42,550 nucleotides of DNA. Source: an uncultured Pseudomonadota bacterium. GTDB taxonomy: Bacteria; Pseudomonadota; Gammaproteobacteria; Methylococcales; Methylomonadaceae. Shown here in pieces: positions 32,981-41,678 of the stretch. How positions within the stretch are numbered: position 1 is the stretch's first letter; each line of letters begins with the position of its first letter. Position numbers and translations under genes: made by a program. The notes under the pieces were generated by a model that had not been told where the DNA came from, searched no databases, and saw only the letters and a list, made by a program, of their open reading frames with translations. The stretch is from the NCBI GenBank assembly GCA_903953455.1, contig CAJBJW010000317.1, positions 1-42,550 on the forward strand, read 5' to 3'.

Positions 32981-34312
32981 ATGACAACAATGACAACAAA
33001 AATAACATTCCATATTCAAAATGGCGGTCAATTAAACGGTCAAGCGAGAGTTGCTGGCGATAAATCCATGTCACATCGCTCCATTATGCTAGGCTCTCTC
33101 GCGCAAGGCGTCACTCATGTAACAGGTTTCTTAGAAGCCGAGGATGCGCTTGCAACGCTACAAGCATTCCGAGACATGGGGGTCGTCATTGAACAACTTG
33201 GCGACGGTTGCGTTACTATTCATGGTGTTGGAAAAAATGGTTTAAAAGCACCCACAAAGCCGCTTTATTTAGGTAATTCTGGCACATCAATGCGCCTTTT
33301 AAGTGGACTACTTGCTGGGCAAGATTTTGATTGCGTTTTAACGGGCGATGAATCGCTTTCAAAACGCCCTATGAAACGTGTGACAGAGCCTCTGGCAAAA
33401 ATGGGCGCCGTGATTAAAACATCAGAAACGGGCACATCACCGCTATATATTACAGGACAAGCTGGCAAATTACATGGCATTGATTACACCATGCCCATGG
33501 CAAGCGCTCAGGTAAAATCGTGTTTACTATTGGCTGGCATGTACGCACAAGGCGAAACAACCGTTACAGAACCGGCGCCCACACGCGACCATACAGAACG
33601 CATGTTAAATGGATTTGGCTACCCTGTATCACAACACGAAAATCAAGCACGTATCAATGCAGAGGGTCAATTAACGGCTTGCGATATTGATGTACCAAGT
33701 GATATTTCTTCTGCCGCGTTCTTTTTAGTAGGCGCCTCAATTGCACCAAACTCGAATGTATTATTAAAGCATGTTGGCATTAATCCAACGCGTACAGGCG
33801 TTATCGATATTTTGCGTTTAATGGGTGCTAATATTGAAATTTTAAATGAGCGTGAAGTTGGCGGTGAACCTGTCGCTGATTTGCGCGTCACTTCAAGTCA
33901 ACTAAAGGGCATTGAGATACCAGAACATCTCGTGCCATTAGCGATCGACGAATTCCCCGTTTTATTTATTGCAGCGGCATGTGCGACAGGCGAGACGCGT
34001 TTAACAGGCGCTGAAGAATTACGCGTAAAAGAATCCGATCGTATTCAAGTTATGGCAGATGGTCTGCAAACTTTGGGTATAAATGCAAAGGCAACGCCTG
34101 ATGGCATGATCATTCAAGGGGGCTCAATGGGTGGTGGCGTGATTGAATCACATGGCGACCACCGTATTGCGATGGCTTTTGCTATTGCTGGCTTACGCGC
34201 AAACAGTGCTATTACTATTTTAGATTGCGCCAACGTCAATACTTCTTTTCCTCAATTTAAAGCCATTGCATCCAACTTAGGCTTAACACTAACCAGTCAA
34301 GAGGAAGCATGA
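32981..34312 (+). CDS. aroA: 3-phosphoshikimate 1-carboxyvinyltransferase (EPSP synthase)
   Basis: Shikimate-pathway enzyme joining phosphoenolpyruvate to shikimate-3-phosphate. The 443-residue, two-domain protein shows GDKSMSHRSIMLGSLAQG (about 24-41), LYLGNSGTSMRLLSG (about 90-104), and the PEP-site region with EELRVKESDRI near 346-356 and SHGDHRIAMAF near 390. LXGNAGTA reads LGNSGTS here, the Ser-containing variant common in class II-type enzymes that tolerate glyphosate; resistance is not shown. The start at 32981 is followed by another in-frame ATG three codons later. cmk overlaps its stop as ATGA. Confidence 0.96.
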   Translation: MTTMTTKITFHIQNGGQLNGQARVAGDKSMSHRSIMLGSLAQGVTHVTGFLEAEDALATLQAFRDMGVVIEQLGDGCVTIHGVGKNGLKAPTKPLYLGNSGTSMRLLSGLLAGQDFDCVLTGDESLSKRPMKRVTEPLAKMGAVIKTSETGTSPLYITGQAGKLHGIDYTMPMASAQVKSCLLLAGMYAQGETTVTEPAPTRDHTERMLNGFGYPVSQHENQARINAEGQLTACDIDVPSDISSAAFFLVGASIAPNSNVLLKHVGINPTRTGVIDILRLMGANIEILNEREVGGEPVADLRVTSSQLKGIEIPEHLVPLAIDEFPVLFIAAACATGETRLTGAEELRVKESDRIQVMADGLQTLGINAKATPDGMIIQGGSMGGGVIESHGDHRIAMAFAIAGLRANSAITILDCANVNTSFPQFKAIASNLGLTLTSQEEA

Positions 34313-34968
34313 TGAGCGTTCCAATTCTAACCATTGATGGACCAAGCGGTGCTGGAAAAGGCACAGTTAGTAGATTGATTGCGCAAAAGTTAGGCTGGCA
34401 TTACTTGGATAGCGGCGCTATTTATCGCGCCCTTGCAATTGCTATTACAGAAAAAGGGTTAGCTATCGATGAAATTGATGCCATTGTCAATACAGCAGAA
34501 GATATGGATTTAGTATTTCAGTGCGATGCTAAACGCCATATCACACTTGATGGTCACGATATTACTGAACAACTTAGTTTTGAGAGCACAGGCAATACTG
34601 CATCAAAAATTGCCGCCATTCCAGAAATTCGCGCTGAATTATTGCAAAAACAACAACACTACAAACAATCCCCCGGACTCGTAGCAGACGGGCGAGACAT
34701 GGGAACAGTTGTTTTCCCTGAAGCGCAATATAAAGTTTTTCTCACTGCAAGTGCGTTAACACGTGCAAAAAGACGCTATAAACAGTTGAAAGAAAAAGGA
34801 ATTGATGCTAACCTTTCTGAGATAACTGCCGATATACAAGAACGTGATCAGCGTGATAGTGAGCGCGAATTCTCGCCCCTCATTCCTGCGAAAGACGCGG
34901 TATATATTGATTCTTCCGACATGAGCATTGATCAAGTCGTTGAAGAAATGTTAAGTTTAGTCCGATAA
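34309..34968 (+). CDS. cmk: Cytidylate kinase
   Basis: Phosphorylates CMP and dCMP with ATP in pyrimidine salvage. The 219-residue protein has the P-loop GPSGAGKGT (about 11-19), LDSGAIYRALA, the CMP-binding VADGRDMGTVVFPEA near 125-139, and the lid with RRYKQLKEKG. The start ATG at 34309 overlaps the aroA stop (ATGATGA), so the two are translationally coupled; a second ATG is the next codon. An intrinsic terminator stands between it and rpsA. Confidence 0.97.
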   Translation: MMSVPILTIDGPSGAGKGTVSRLIAQKLGWHYLDSGAIYRALAIAITEKGLAIDEIDAIVNTAEDMDLVFQCDAKRHITLDGHDITEQLSFESTGNTASKIAAIPEIRAELLQKQQHYKQSPGLVADGRDMGTVVFPEAQYKVFLTASALTRAKRRYKQLKEKGIDANLSEITADIQERDQRDSEREFSPLIPAKDAVYIDSSDMSIDQVVEEMLSLVR

Positions 34969-34986
34969 GGGACATTCCATTTCATG

Positions 34987-35008
34987 GCTGCATCGTTTGC
35001 AGCTTTTT
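34987..35008 (+). terminator. Intrinsic terminator between cmk and rpsA
   Basis: GCTGCA (34987-34992) and TGCAGC (34998-35003) make a 6-bp GC-rich stem with a 5-base loop, followed by five T. It lies 18 bases past the cmk stop and would at least attenuate read-through into rpsA. Confidence 0.75.
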
Positions 35009-35030
35009 ATTCACTTTTAAATAACAGATA

Positions 35031-35059
35031 AGATTAGTTTGAAATTAACTAATCTGGGA
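35031..35059 (+). promoter_or_regulatory. Leader hairpin and Shine-Dalgarno of rpsA
   Basis: AGATTAGTT (35031-35039) and AACTAATCT (35047-35055) form a perfect 9-bp stem with a 7-base loop. The stem ends directly at GGGA (35056-35059), seven bases before the rpsA start at 35067. In E. coli the rpsA initiation region is folded into hairpins and represses itself via S1; this hairpin could play a similar part, which is inference. Confidence 0.5.
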
Positions 35060-35066
35060 AACAACA

Positions 35067-36749
35067 ATGAGCGAAAGCTTTGCTGCATTACTTGAAGAGA
35101 GTTTAACCCATACCAAAATGAGTCCGGGTGCTATGTTAATTGGTACAGTTATCGATATCGAAAACGATATGGTAATTGTTAGCACGCATTCTAAATCAGA
35201 AGGCGTGATTCCAAAATGGCAATTTTTGAACGCGAATGGCGAACTTGAAATTTCAGTGGGTGATGAAATTGAAGTGGCTTTAGATTTATTTGAAGATGGA
35301 TTAGGTTCAACCATCTTATCGCGCGATAAAGCAAAGAAAAATAAAGCTTGGTTTGAATTGGAAACGGCATTTGAAAAAGATGCAACCATCATTGGTCGTA
35401 TCAACGGTAAAGTTCGCGGTGGTTTCACTGTTGATGTTGGCGCACTTCGTGCGTTCTTACCGGGTTCACTTGTTGACGTTCGTCCAATTCGTGACACAAC
35501 TTTCCTTGAAGGCCGTGACTTAGAATTTAAAGTCATCAAAATTGATCAAAAACGCAATAATGTTGTACTTTCACGTCGTGCAGTCGTTGAAAAAGAATAC
35601 AGCGCAGAACGTGAAGAATTGCTCAAAACCCTTGAAGAAGGTGCAAGCGTTATCGGTGTGGTTAAAAACTTAACAGATTACGGCGCGTTCATCGATTTAG
35701 GTGGCATTGACGGTTTACTCCACATCACCGATATGGCATGGAGACGCGTACGTCATCCATCAGAATGTGTGGAAATTGGTCAAGAAATCAAAGTTAAAGT
35801 CTTGAAATACGATAAAGATAAAAACCGTGTTTCTTTAGGCATGAAACAAATGGGTGAAGATCCATGGCAAAACATTGCACGTCGCTACCCAGCGGGCACA
35901 CGTGTATTTGGTAAAGTGAATAACTTAACCGATTACGGTTGCTTTGTTGAAATCGAAGAAGGCGTTGAAGGTCTTGTTCACGTTTCAGAAATGGACTGGA
36001 CAAACAAAAATGTGAATCCTTCACGTCTAGTTCAATTGGGCGATGATGTTGAAATCATGGTACTTGAAATCGACGAAGAACGTCGTCGTATTTCACTTGG
36101 CATGAAACAATGCAAACCCAATCCATGGGATGAATTTGCAGCAACACACAATAAAGGCGACAAAATCACTGGAAAAATCAAATCCATTACTGATTTTGGT
36201 ATTTTCATTGGTCTTGAAGGCGGTATTGATGGCCTTGTTCACATGTCTGATATTTCTTGGGCTGACGAAGGCGAAAATTCAGTTCGTGAATTCAAAAAAG
36301 GCGACGAACTTGAAACTGTTATTTTAGCGGTTGATTCTGAACGTGAACGTATTTCACTTGGCATCAAACAGCTAGAACAAGATCCATTCCAAAACTTCTT
36401 AGCGACACATGAAAAAGGCAGTGTTGTAAAAGGCACGATCAAAGAAGTTGATGCGAAAGGGGCAACAGTCACGTTAGAAGACGGCATTGAAGGCTACTTA
36501 AGAGCATCTGAAATTCAACGTGACCGTGTAGAAGATGCACGTACACTTTTGAAAGAAGGCGACAGTGTTGAAGCAAAATTCATTGGCATCGATAAAAAAG
36601 CGAAAACCATTAGCTTATCGATGAAACCCAAAGAAGAACATGTAGAAAAAGAACACACTATTTCTGCAAAAGAGTACGCTTCACAACAAAGCCAAAATGT
36701 TGCATCACCTACTTTAGGTGATATTTTCAAGCAACAAATGGAAAAATAA
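35067..36749 (+). CDS. rpsA: 30S ribosomal protein S1
   Basis: Largest ribosomal protein, which holds mRNA on the 30S subunit and allows initiation on leaders with poor Shine-Dalgarno sequences. The 560 residues contain six S1 (OB-fold) repeats at roughly 20-90, 105-175, 190-262, 277-350, 364-437 and 450-525; repeats 3-6 show the RNA-binding pattern (for example DYGAFIDLGGIDGLLHITDM and DYGCFVEIEEGVEGLVHVSEM). Length and repeat number match the gammaproteobacterial form (E. coli 557). The coding sequence is followed by a terminator and then ihfB. Confidence 0.98.
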   Translation: MSESFAALLEESLTHTKMSPGAMLIGTVIDIENDMVIVSTHSKSEGVIPKWQFLNANGELEISVGDEIEVALDLFEDGLGSTILSRDKAKKNKAWFELETAFEKDATIIGRINGKVRGGFTVDVGALRAFLPGSLVDVRPIRDTTFLEGRDLEFKVIKIDQKRNNVVLSRRAVVEKEYSAEREELLKTLEEGASVIGVVKNLTDYGAFIDLGGIDGLLHITDMAWRRVRHPSECVEIGQEIKVKVLKYDKDKNRVSLGMKQMGEDPWQNIARRYPAGTRVFGKVNNLTDYGCFVEIEEGVEGLVHVSEMDWTNKNVNPSRLVQLGDDVEIMVLEIDEERRRISLGMKQCKPNPWDEFAATHNKGDKITGKIKSITDFGIFIGLEGGIDGLVHMSDISWADEGENSVREFKKGDELETVILAVDSERERISLGIKQLEQDPFQNFLATHEKGSVVKGTIKEVDAKGATVTLEDGIEGYLRASEIQRDRVEDARTLLKEGDSVEAKFIGIDKKAKTISLSMKPKEEHVEKEHTISAKEYASQQSQNVASPTLGDIFKQQMEK

Positions 36750-36763
36750 AATCTTAAGATTTG

Positions 36764-36799
36764 AAGGGAGGTAGCGCTTTGTCGCACCTCCCTTTTTTT
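36764..36799 (+). terminator. Intrinsic terminator after rpsA
   Basis: AAGGGAGGT (36764-36772) pairs with ACCTCCCTT (36786-36794), with a further GCG/CGC pairing inside, followed by T7. It lies between rpsA and the ihfB ribosome binding site. Confidence 0.9.
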
Positions 36800-36817
36800 A
36801 TTTTGAAGGAAACACAA

Positions 36818-37123
36818 GTGACAAAATCTGAACTCATTGACATACTGGCAAAACAGCAATCCCATCTCGCGCTAAAAGACGTTGAATTAACCGTCAAATG
36901 TATTATAGAGCAAATGAATCAAGCCCTAGCGGCAGGTGAGCGTATTGAAATTAGAGGTTTCGGCAGCTTTTCATTGCGTCTTCGTCCACCACGCATGGGA
37001 CGTAATCCAAAAACAGGCGAATCAGTTGCCTTATCAAAAAAACATGTTCCGCATTTTAAACCCGGAAAAGAATTACGTGATCGCGTAAATGCGTCTTCAG
37101 AAAATTATAAGATTATTGACTAA
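36818..37123 (+). CDS. ihfB: Integration host factor subunit beta
   Basis: Beta subunit of the IHF heterodimer, which bends DNA at specific sites in transcription, recombination and replication control. The ~101-residue HU-fold protein has KSELIDILA at the N-terminus, the body EIRGFGSFSLRLRPPRMGRNPKTGE with the beta-arm proline, and HFKPGKELRDRVN at the C-terminus. The start is GTG at 36818: GAAGGA (36805-36810) is seven bases upstream and the family N-terminus begins there; an in-frame ATG farther upstream (36761) would run through the terminator. The C-terminus is slightly extended beyond E. coli IhfB. Confidence 0.96.
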   Translation: MTKSELIDILAKQQSHLALKDVELTVKCIIEQMNQALAAGERIEIRGFGSFSLRLRPPRMGRNPKTGESVALSKKHVPHFKPGKELRDRVNASSENYKIID

Positions 37124-37167
37124 AATTGGGCCTATACGTTATCTAAACGCCTAATTTTACAATGATT

Positions 37168-37197
37168 AGCGCTGCTTTATTTAGCCGCGCTTTTTTT
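37168..37197 (+). terminator. Intrinsic terminator after ihfB
   Basis: AGCGC-T-GC (37168-37175) pairs with GC-C-GCGCT (37184-37191), with one internal mismatch and an 8-base loop, followed by T7. Confidence 0.8.
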
Positions 37198-37217
37198 GGC
37201 TGGTGACGATGTATTTT

Positions 37218-37850
37218 TTAAGCTTTTGCGTCAAGAATAATGCCTAATGGACTCTTACCTTGCAGATTTTGAGCAAGTGCATTTAAAAAACTCCCTAGAG
37301 TCGTTTTATTCTTTGCTCCCGCACCTTGCGCGTCCAAAATTTGCTGAAAACTATGATTTAATACTGCCATTTCTCCTAAATGACCTGTCCCTTCACGCTC
37401 TGCCGTTTCAAATTGATTGACTAATGCTTGTAAATTAGAAACGATATGATCAACCGCTGCACTTTCCTCTGAGGAATACGATGCAATGGCAAAATCGCTT
37501 GTTAACGTCGCTGATTGCGATTTTGTTTGTTGTTTAGCGGTCGCTGGTAATTGTTTTGTTTCTTTATCTCCCAAGATTGAAAATAAATCTTGAATGAAAT
37601 TACTGACCGACTTTTGAGAATCTTGGCCTTTTGCATTGGCTTTACTTGTGCCACTAATGACAGGTGCTAAAACCGCTGTTGGGTTAGCAACACCTATTTG
37701 TGCTAAAGCTTGACTGATGTATGATGTAAATGCGGACTGATTTGCCGCACGGTTTGCTAAATTACCATTATCCATGGTTGCCACTTTTGTAGTGGCTTGC
37801 GTATTATATATAGCAGTATTCGCAGCGGATGAAATATTAAAATCTGGCAT
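37218..37850 (-). CDS. Hypothetical protein, Ala/Gln/Ser-rich
   Basis: I do not recognise this 210-residue protein. It has no signal peptide, membrane helix or cysteine. The N-terminal ~90 residues are rich in Ala, Asn, Ser and Thr and likely flexible, with a helical stretch FTSYISQALAQIG. A Lys/Gln/Ser-rich linker (about 90-120) leads to a helical C-terminal region (about 130-210) with AAVDHIVSNLQALVNQF, LNHSFQQIL and a repeat-like end, LGSFLNALAQNLQG. GAGG stands six bases before the ATG at 37850. It is divergent from acnB and convergent with ihfB. The gene is supported by length, ribosome binding site and clean context; function is unknown. Confidence 0.75.
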   Translation of the reverse strand: MPDFNISSAANTAIYNTQATTKVATMDNGNLANRAANQSAFTSYISQALAQIGVANPTAVLAPVISGTSKANAKGQDSQKSVSNFIQDLFSILGDKETKQLPATAKQQTKSQSATLTSDFAIASYSSEESAAVDHIVSNLQALVNQFETAEREGTGHLGEMAVLNHSFQQILDAQGAGAKNKTTLGSFLNALAQNLQGKSPLGIILDAKA

Positions 37851-37929
37851 GACGAACCTCGCCTTTATTAGGCAATGAAATCAAATAAAATAAATTGTAT
37901 GTTGCACGCGATAATTGCGCCCTTAACCT

Positions 37930-37959
37930 ATTGTCGGAATTTTCGACAATTACTTTAAA
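37930..37959 (+). promoter_or_regulatory. Inverted repeat overlapping a candidate acnB promoter
   Basis: ATTGTCG (37930-37936) and CGACAAT (37944-37950) form a perfect 7-bp inverted repeat with a 7-base centre. TTGTCG (37931-37936), 17 bases, then TTTAAA (37954-37959) is a weak sigma-70-like pair (4/6 matches each), so the repeat would cover the -35 and spacer, as expected for an operator. It lies 60-89 bases before acnB. Confidence 0.35.
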
Positions 37960-38018
37960 AATAAAATGCCCTAAATGCTATTTACTTATTTTACTTTTAT
38001 CAAAAACTCAGGATTCAT

Positions 38019-40568
38019 ATGTTAGAAAATTATCGCAAACATGTTGCAGAACGCGCCGATCAAGGCGTGGTACCCAAACCCCTAGATGCTAAGCAAGTTG
38101 CAGATTTATGTGAACTATTTAAAAACCCACCTGCAGGCGAGGAGTCAACGCTTTTAGATTTACTTGAAAACCGTATACCCGCAGGTGTTGATGAAGCGGC
38201 GTATGTAAAAGCAGGATTTTTATTCTCTATCGCGAAAAAAGAAACAAGCTCACCCATATTAACGCCTGAGCATGCATCGCAATTACTTGGAACCATGCTC
38301 GGCGGTTACAATATTGCACCATTAATCGAATTGCTTGATAGTGATAACATCGACATATGCGCTATTGCTGCACACGGTTTATCACACACTCTTCTTATTT
38401 TTGATGCATTCCACGACATTCAAGCTAAAGCGAACTCGGGCAATAAATTTGCTGCGCAAGTGATGCAGTCATGGGCGCAGGCAGAGTGGTTTACAGCAAA
38501 AACTGCCGTGCCTAAAAAACTGACCGTCACCGTATTTAAAGTGACCGGTGAAACAAATACTGATGATTTATCACCCGCCCCAGATGCGTGGTCACGACCC
38601 GACATTCCACTGCACGCAAAAGCCATGCTCAAAATGCCCCGTGAAGGCATCAACAATGCAGAACTGCAAATTGATGAACTCAAACTAAAAGGCTTTCCTG
38701 TTGCGTATGTGGGCGATGTTGTTGGTACGGGTTCTTCTCGTAAATCGGCAACTAACTCTGTTTTGTGGTTTATGGGCAATGATATCCCCTATATTCCAAA
38801 CAAACGTGAAGGCGGCGTATGTATTGGCGGTAAAATTGCGCCTATTTTTTTCAATACGATGGAAGACTCTGGCGCGTTGCCCTTTGAATGTGACGTTAGT
38901 CAATTGCACATGGGGGATGTGATTGATATTTATCCCTATCAAGGGGAAGTACGTCATCATGAAAGCAATGAAGTCATTTGCCGCTTTGAATTAAAAACCG
39001 ATGTACTGCTCGATGAAGTTCGTGCTGGAGGGCGTATTCCGTTAATTATTGGACGAGGTCTCACAGATAGAGCGCGAATTGCATTAAATTTAGCTCCATC
39101 AACCGTATTCAAACGCCCAGCAGATGAACAAGACAGCGGCAAAGGCTTCACACTTGCGCAAAAAATGGTGGGCAAAGCGTGTGGCGTCGTAGGTGTGCGC
39201 CCAAACACTTACTGTGAACCACAAATGACCACCGTCGGCTCTCAAGATACAACAGGCCCCATGACACGTGATGAATTGAAAGACTTAGCGTGTTTAGGCT
39301 TCTCGGCCGATCTTGTAATGCAATCATTCTGTCATACGGCGGCTTATCCAAAACCCATTGACATTACCATGCAAAATACGCTACCAGACTTCATTATGAA
39401 TCGCGGTGGTGTATCGCTTCGAGCAGGTGATGGGATTATTCATTCATGGCTCAATCGTATGCTGTTACCCGACACCGTGGGTACAGGCGGGGATTCGCAT
39501 ACACGCTTTCCTATTGGCATCTCTTTTCCAGCCGGATCGGGATTGGTTGCCTTTGCCGCTGCAACAGGCGTGATGCCACTGGATATGCCTGAATCCGTAC
39601 TCGTGCGCTTTAGTGGTGAAATGCAACCCGGCATTACCTTGCGTGATTTAGTGAATGCGATTCCCTACGCAGCCATTCAGCGCGGGTTACTCACGGTGGA
39701 TAAAAAAGGCAAAAAGAATGTCTTTTCTGGTCGGATTTTAGAAATTGAAGGGTTGCCCAATTTAAAAGTTGAGCAAGCCTTTGAATTATCTGATGCATCA
39801 GCCGAGCGCAGTGCGGCAGGCTGTACGGTAAAATTAAACCCAGCGCCTATTGAGGAATACTTAAATTCAAACATCACGCTTTTAAAATGGATGATTTCAC
39901 AAGGGTATGGGGATGTTCGCACCATTGAGCGACGCATTGCTAAAATGCAAGATTGGCTAGCCAGTCCCGTTTTACTTGAAGCGGACGGCGATGCCGAATA
40001 TTTTGAAATTATTGATATCAATTTAAACGACATTAAAGAACCGCTACTCGCCTGCCCAAATGATCCCGATGATATTAAAACGCTTTCTGACGTTGCGGGA
40101 ACAGTCATCGATGAAGTATTCCTTGGATCTTGTATGACCAATATTGGCCATTTCCGCGCAGCGGGGAATTTACTCAAGCAACAAAAAGGGGATTTACCTA
40201 GCAAACTTTGGATTGCACCGCCAACCAAAATGGACGTCACTCAGCTCACACAAGAGGGTTACTACGATACCTTTGAAAAAGCCGGTGTACGACTCGAAAT
40301 GCCCGGCTGCTCACTTTGCATGGGCAATCAAGCTCGCGTTAAAGAAGGTGCTACGGTCGTATCAACGTCTACGAGAAACTTCCCAAATCGTTTAGGCGAC
40401 AACACGAATGTGTTTTTATCATCAGCAGAGCTGGCAGCGGTTTGCTCTATTTTGGGCAAAATTCCAACATTTGAGGAATATATGCACTATACAATGATGC
40501 ACACCCAAAATGCAGATGAAACGTATCGTTATTTAAATTTTGATCAAATTGATGAATACCACGTTTAG
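38019..40568 (+). CDS. acnB: Aconitate hydratase B
   Basis: Isomerises citrate and isocitrate in the TCA cycle, and in E. coli binds its own mRNA when its cluster is lost. The 849-residue protein shows the AcnB-specific N-terminal HEAT-like domain (about 1-155, MLENYRKHVAERA...), the swivel domain before the catalytic part, and the 4Fe-4S ligands in GSCMTN (about 704) and CSLCMGN (about 764 and 767). DSHTRFPIGISFPAGSG near 490 and GYYDTFEKAGVRLEMPG near 746-762 are further landmarks. AGGA precedes the ATG. AcnB-type order of domains excludes AcnA. It converges with the J-domain gene seven bases away. Confidence 0.98.
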   Translation: MLENYRKHVAERADQGVVPKPLDAKQVADLCELFKNPPAGEESTLLDLLENRIPAGVDEAAYVKAGFLFSIAKKETSSPILTPEHASQLLGTMLGGYNIAPLIELLDSDNIDICAIAAHGLSHTLLIFDAFHDIQAKANSGNKFAAQVMQSWAQAEWFTAKTAVPKKLTVTVFKVTGETNTDDLSPAPDAWSRPDIPLHAKAMLKMPREGINNAELQIDELKLKGFPVAYVGDVVGTGSSRKSATNSVLWFMGNDIPYIPNKREGGVCIGGKIAPIFFNTMEDSGALPFECDVSQLHMGDVIDIYPYQGEVRHHESNEVICRFELKTDVLLDEVRAGGRIPLIIGRGLTDRARIALNLAPSTVFKRPADEQDSGKGFTLAQKMVGKACGVVGVRPNTYCEPQMTTVGSQDTTGPMTRDELKDLACLGFSADLVMQSFCHTAAYPKPIDITMQNTLPDFIMNRGGVSLRAGDGIIHSWLNRMLLPDTVGTGGDSHTRFPIGISFPAGSGLVAFAAATGVMPLDMPESVLVRFSGEMQPGITLRDLVNAIPYAAIQRGLLTVDKKGKKNVFSGRILEIEGLPNLKVEQAFELSDASAERSAAGCTVKLNPAPIEEYLNSNITLLKWMISQGYGDVRTIERRIAKMQDWLASPVLLEADGDAEYFEIIDINLNDIKEPLLACPNDPDDIKTLSDVAGTVIDEVFLGSCMTNIGHFRAAGNLLKQQKGDLPSKLWIAPPTKMDVTQLTQEGYYDTFEKAGVRLEMPGCSLCMGNQARVKEGATVVSTSTRNFPNRLGDNTNVFLSSAELAAVCSILGKIPTFEEYMHYTMMHTQNADETYRYLNFDQIDEYHV

Positions 40569-40575
40569 GCTAAAT

Positions 40576-41094
40576 TTAGGGTAAAAGTGTTTTTTTTGCT
40601 AAATTTATTTTAGCGGCTAAATACGTTGAACCACCGCGATCTGGATGCATTTTTTGCATCAGTTTTCGGTGGGCAGTCACAATATCAGATTGAGATGCCT
40701 GCGGTGTTAAACCTAAAACATCGTAGGCTTCTTCTCGCGACATTTTGTTTCCACTAGGTGTATGATGCGATCTTTCATGGAAACCCTCTTGCGTTGAATC
40801 AGTATGCCCTTGCTCAAAACGCGTGTTTTTCCATTGCATCCAAAGCTTTTGAATCGATTGCCAATGCGGCATAATATGCATCGCGGCAGGTAATAGACGA
40901 AATAAAAACGTCACGGTCATAATAATGAAGGCAAAAAACCAATTGAGTCGCCCCGTTGCCAGTAAATAGCTAAACAACATACCAAAAATGCTAATCAACA
41001 AAATTTTGCCATACTTTTTAAGTGTCGCTGATGGCGTTTGCATTAATGCTTGCGCGATAAAAAAGGCGACTAAAAATAAAATAATTTGTTGCAC
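40576..41094 (-). CDS. Membrane-anchored J-domain protein
   Basis: 172-residue protein with two or three N-terminal membrane helices (about 1-18, 30-47, 52-72) and a C-terminal J domain (about 120-170: EEAYDVLGLTPQASQSDIVTAHRKLM). The HPD tripeptide in KMHPDRGGS (about 151-153) is intact, so it should stimulate an Hsp70 such as DnaK at the inner membrane. The layout, membrane anchor first and truncated J domain last, resembles TIM14/Pam18-like bacterial J proteins rather than DjlA. It is convergent with acnB and divergent from mobB. Confidence 0.88.
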   Translation of the reverse strand: MQQIILFLVAFFIAQALMQTPSATLKKYGKILLISIFGMLFSYLLATGRLNWFFAFIIMTVTFLFRLLPAAMHIMPHWQSIQKLWMQWKNTRFEQGHTDSTQEGFHERSHHTPSGNKMSREEAYDVLGLTPQASQSDIVTAHRKLMQKMHPDRGGSTYLAAKINLAKKTLLP

Positions 41095-41147
41095 ACCCCA
41101 CCCTCTTTTTAAATTTTAATGAACCATTTTTCTTTTTACGGCTGTAA

Positions 41148-41678
41148 ATGATGACAAGTAACTTTTCAACGATTCCTGTACTGGGTTTTGCTGCAGCCAG
41201 CGGCACAGGAAAAACCACCTTAATTACGCAAGTTTTACCTTTACTCAAGGCCTCTGGTTTGCGCGTGGGACTCGTTAAACACAGCCATCATAATTTTGAT
41301 ATTGATCACGTTGGAAAAGATAGCTTTCGTCTGCGTGAAGCTGGTGCAACCCCTGTTGTGCTGGTTTCAAAATACCGTCGCGCCATCATTGAAGAATTTT
41401 ATCATCAAACCGAACCGGAACTAGCTAGTCAACTTGCATTATTTTCGCCAGAGCAAGTTGATTTAATTTTAGTGGAAGGTTTTCGCAGTGAAGCCTTTGC
41501 TAAAATTGAGCTACATCGTCCAAGTTTAGGACAGGCGCTTTTATATCCCAATGATAACCATATTATCGCGCTTGCCAGTGACAGTACTTTAGATACTCCA
41601 CCTCACATACCATTATTAGATTTAAATCAGCCTGCTGAGATTGCGGCGTTTATTTTGCAGACTTTTTTGAAATCATGA
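41148..41678 (+). CDS. mobB: Molybdopterin-guanine dinucleotide biosynthesis adaptor MobB
   Basis: GTP-binding P-loop protein that assists MobA in attaching GMP to molybdopterin. The 176-residue protein carries Walker A AASGTGKTTL (about 16-25), the family GLVKHSHHNFDIDHVGKDSFRLREAG (about 40-65), and the Walker B-like DLILVEGFRSE near residue 104. It is a single MobB domain with no fused MobA. The start ATG at 41148 is followed by a second ATG. moeA overlaps its stop (ATGA at 41675-41678), so the two are translationally coupled. A gene using Mo-cofactor is implied elsewhere in the genome. Confidence 0.94.
   Translation: MMTSNFSTIPVLGFAAASGTGKTTLITQVLPLLKASGLRVGLVKHSHHNFDIDHVGKDSFRLREAGATPVVLVSKYRRAIIEEFYHQTEPELASQLALFSPEQVDLILVEGFRSEAFAKIELHRPSLGQALLYPNDNHIIALASDSTLDTPPHIPLLDLNQPAEIAAFILQTFLKS

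Noticed and set aside
32981..34312. AroA as a naturally herbicide-tolerant enzyme
   Set aside because: The LGNSGTS variant alone does not establish tolerance; it is recorded only as a sequence feature.
38060..40240. Long minus-strand ORFs within acnB (up to 187 codons)
   Set aside because: They are antisense to a full-length, well-conserved aconitase and read as low-complexity Ser/Pro-rich translations.
40569..40607. Repeated GCTAAATTTA at the acnB/J-domain junction
   Set aside because: Two copies of an AT-rich, self-complementary octamer, one inside the J-domain gene; likely chance in AT-rich sequence.
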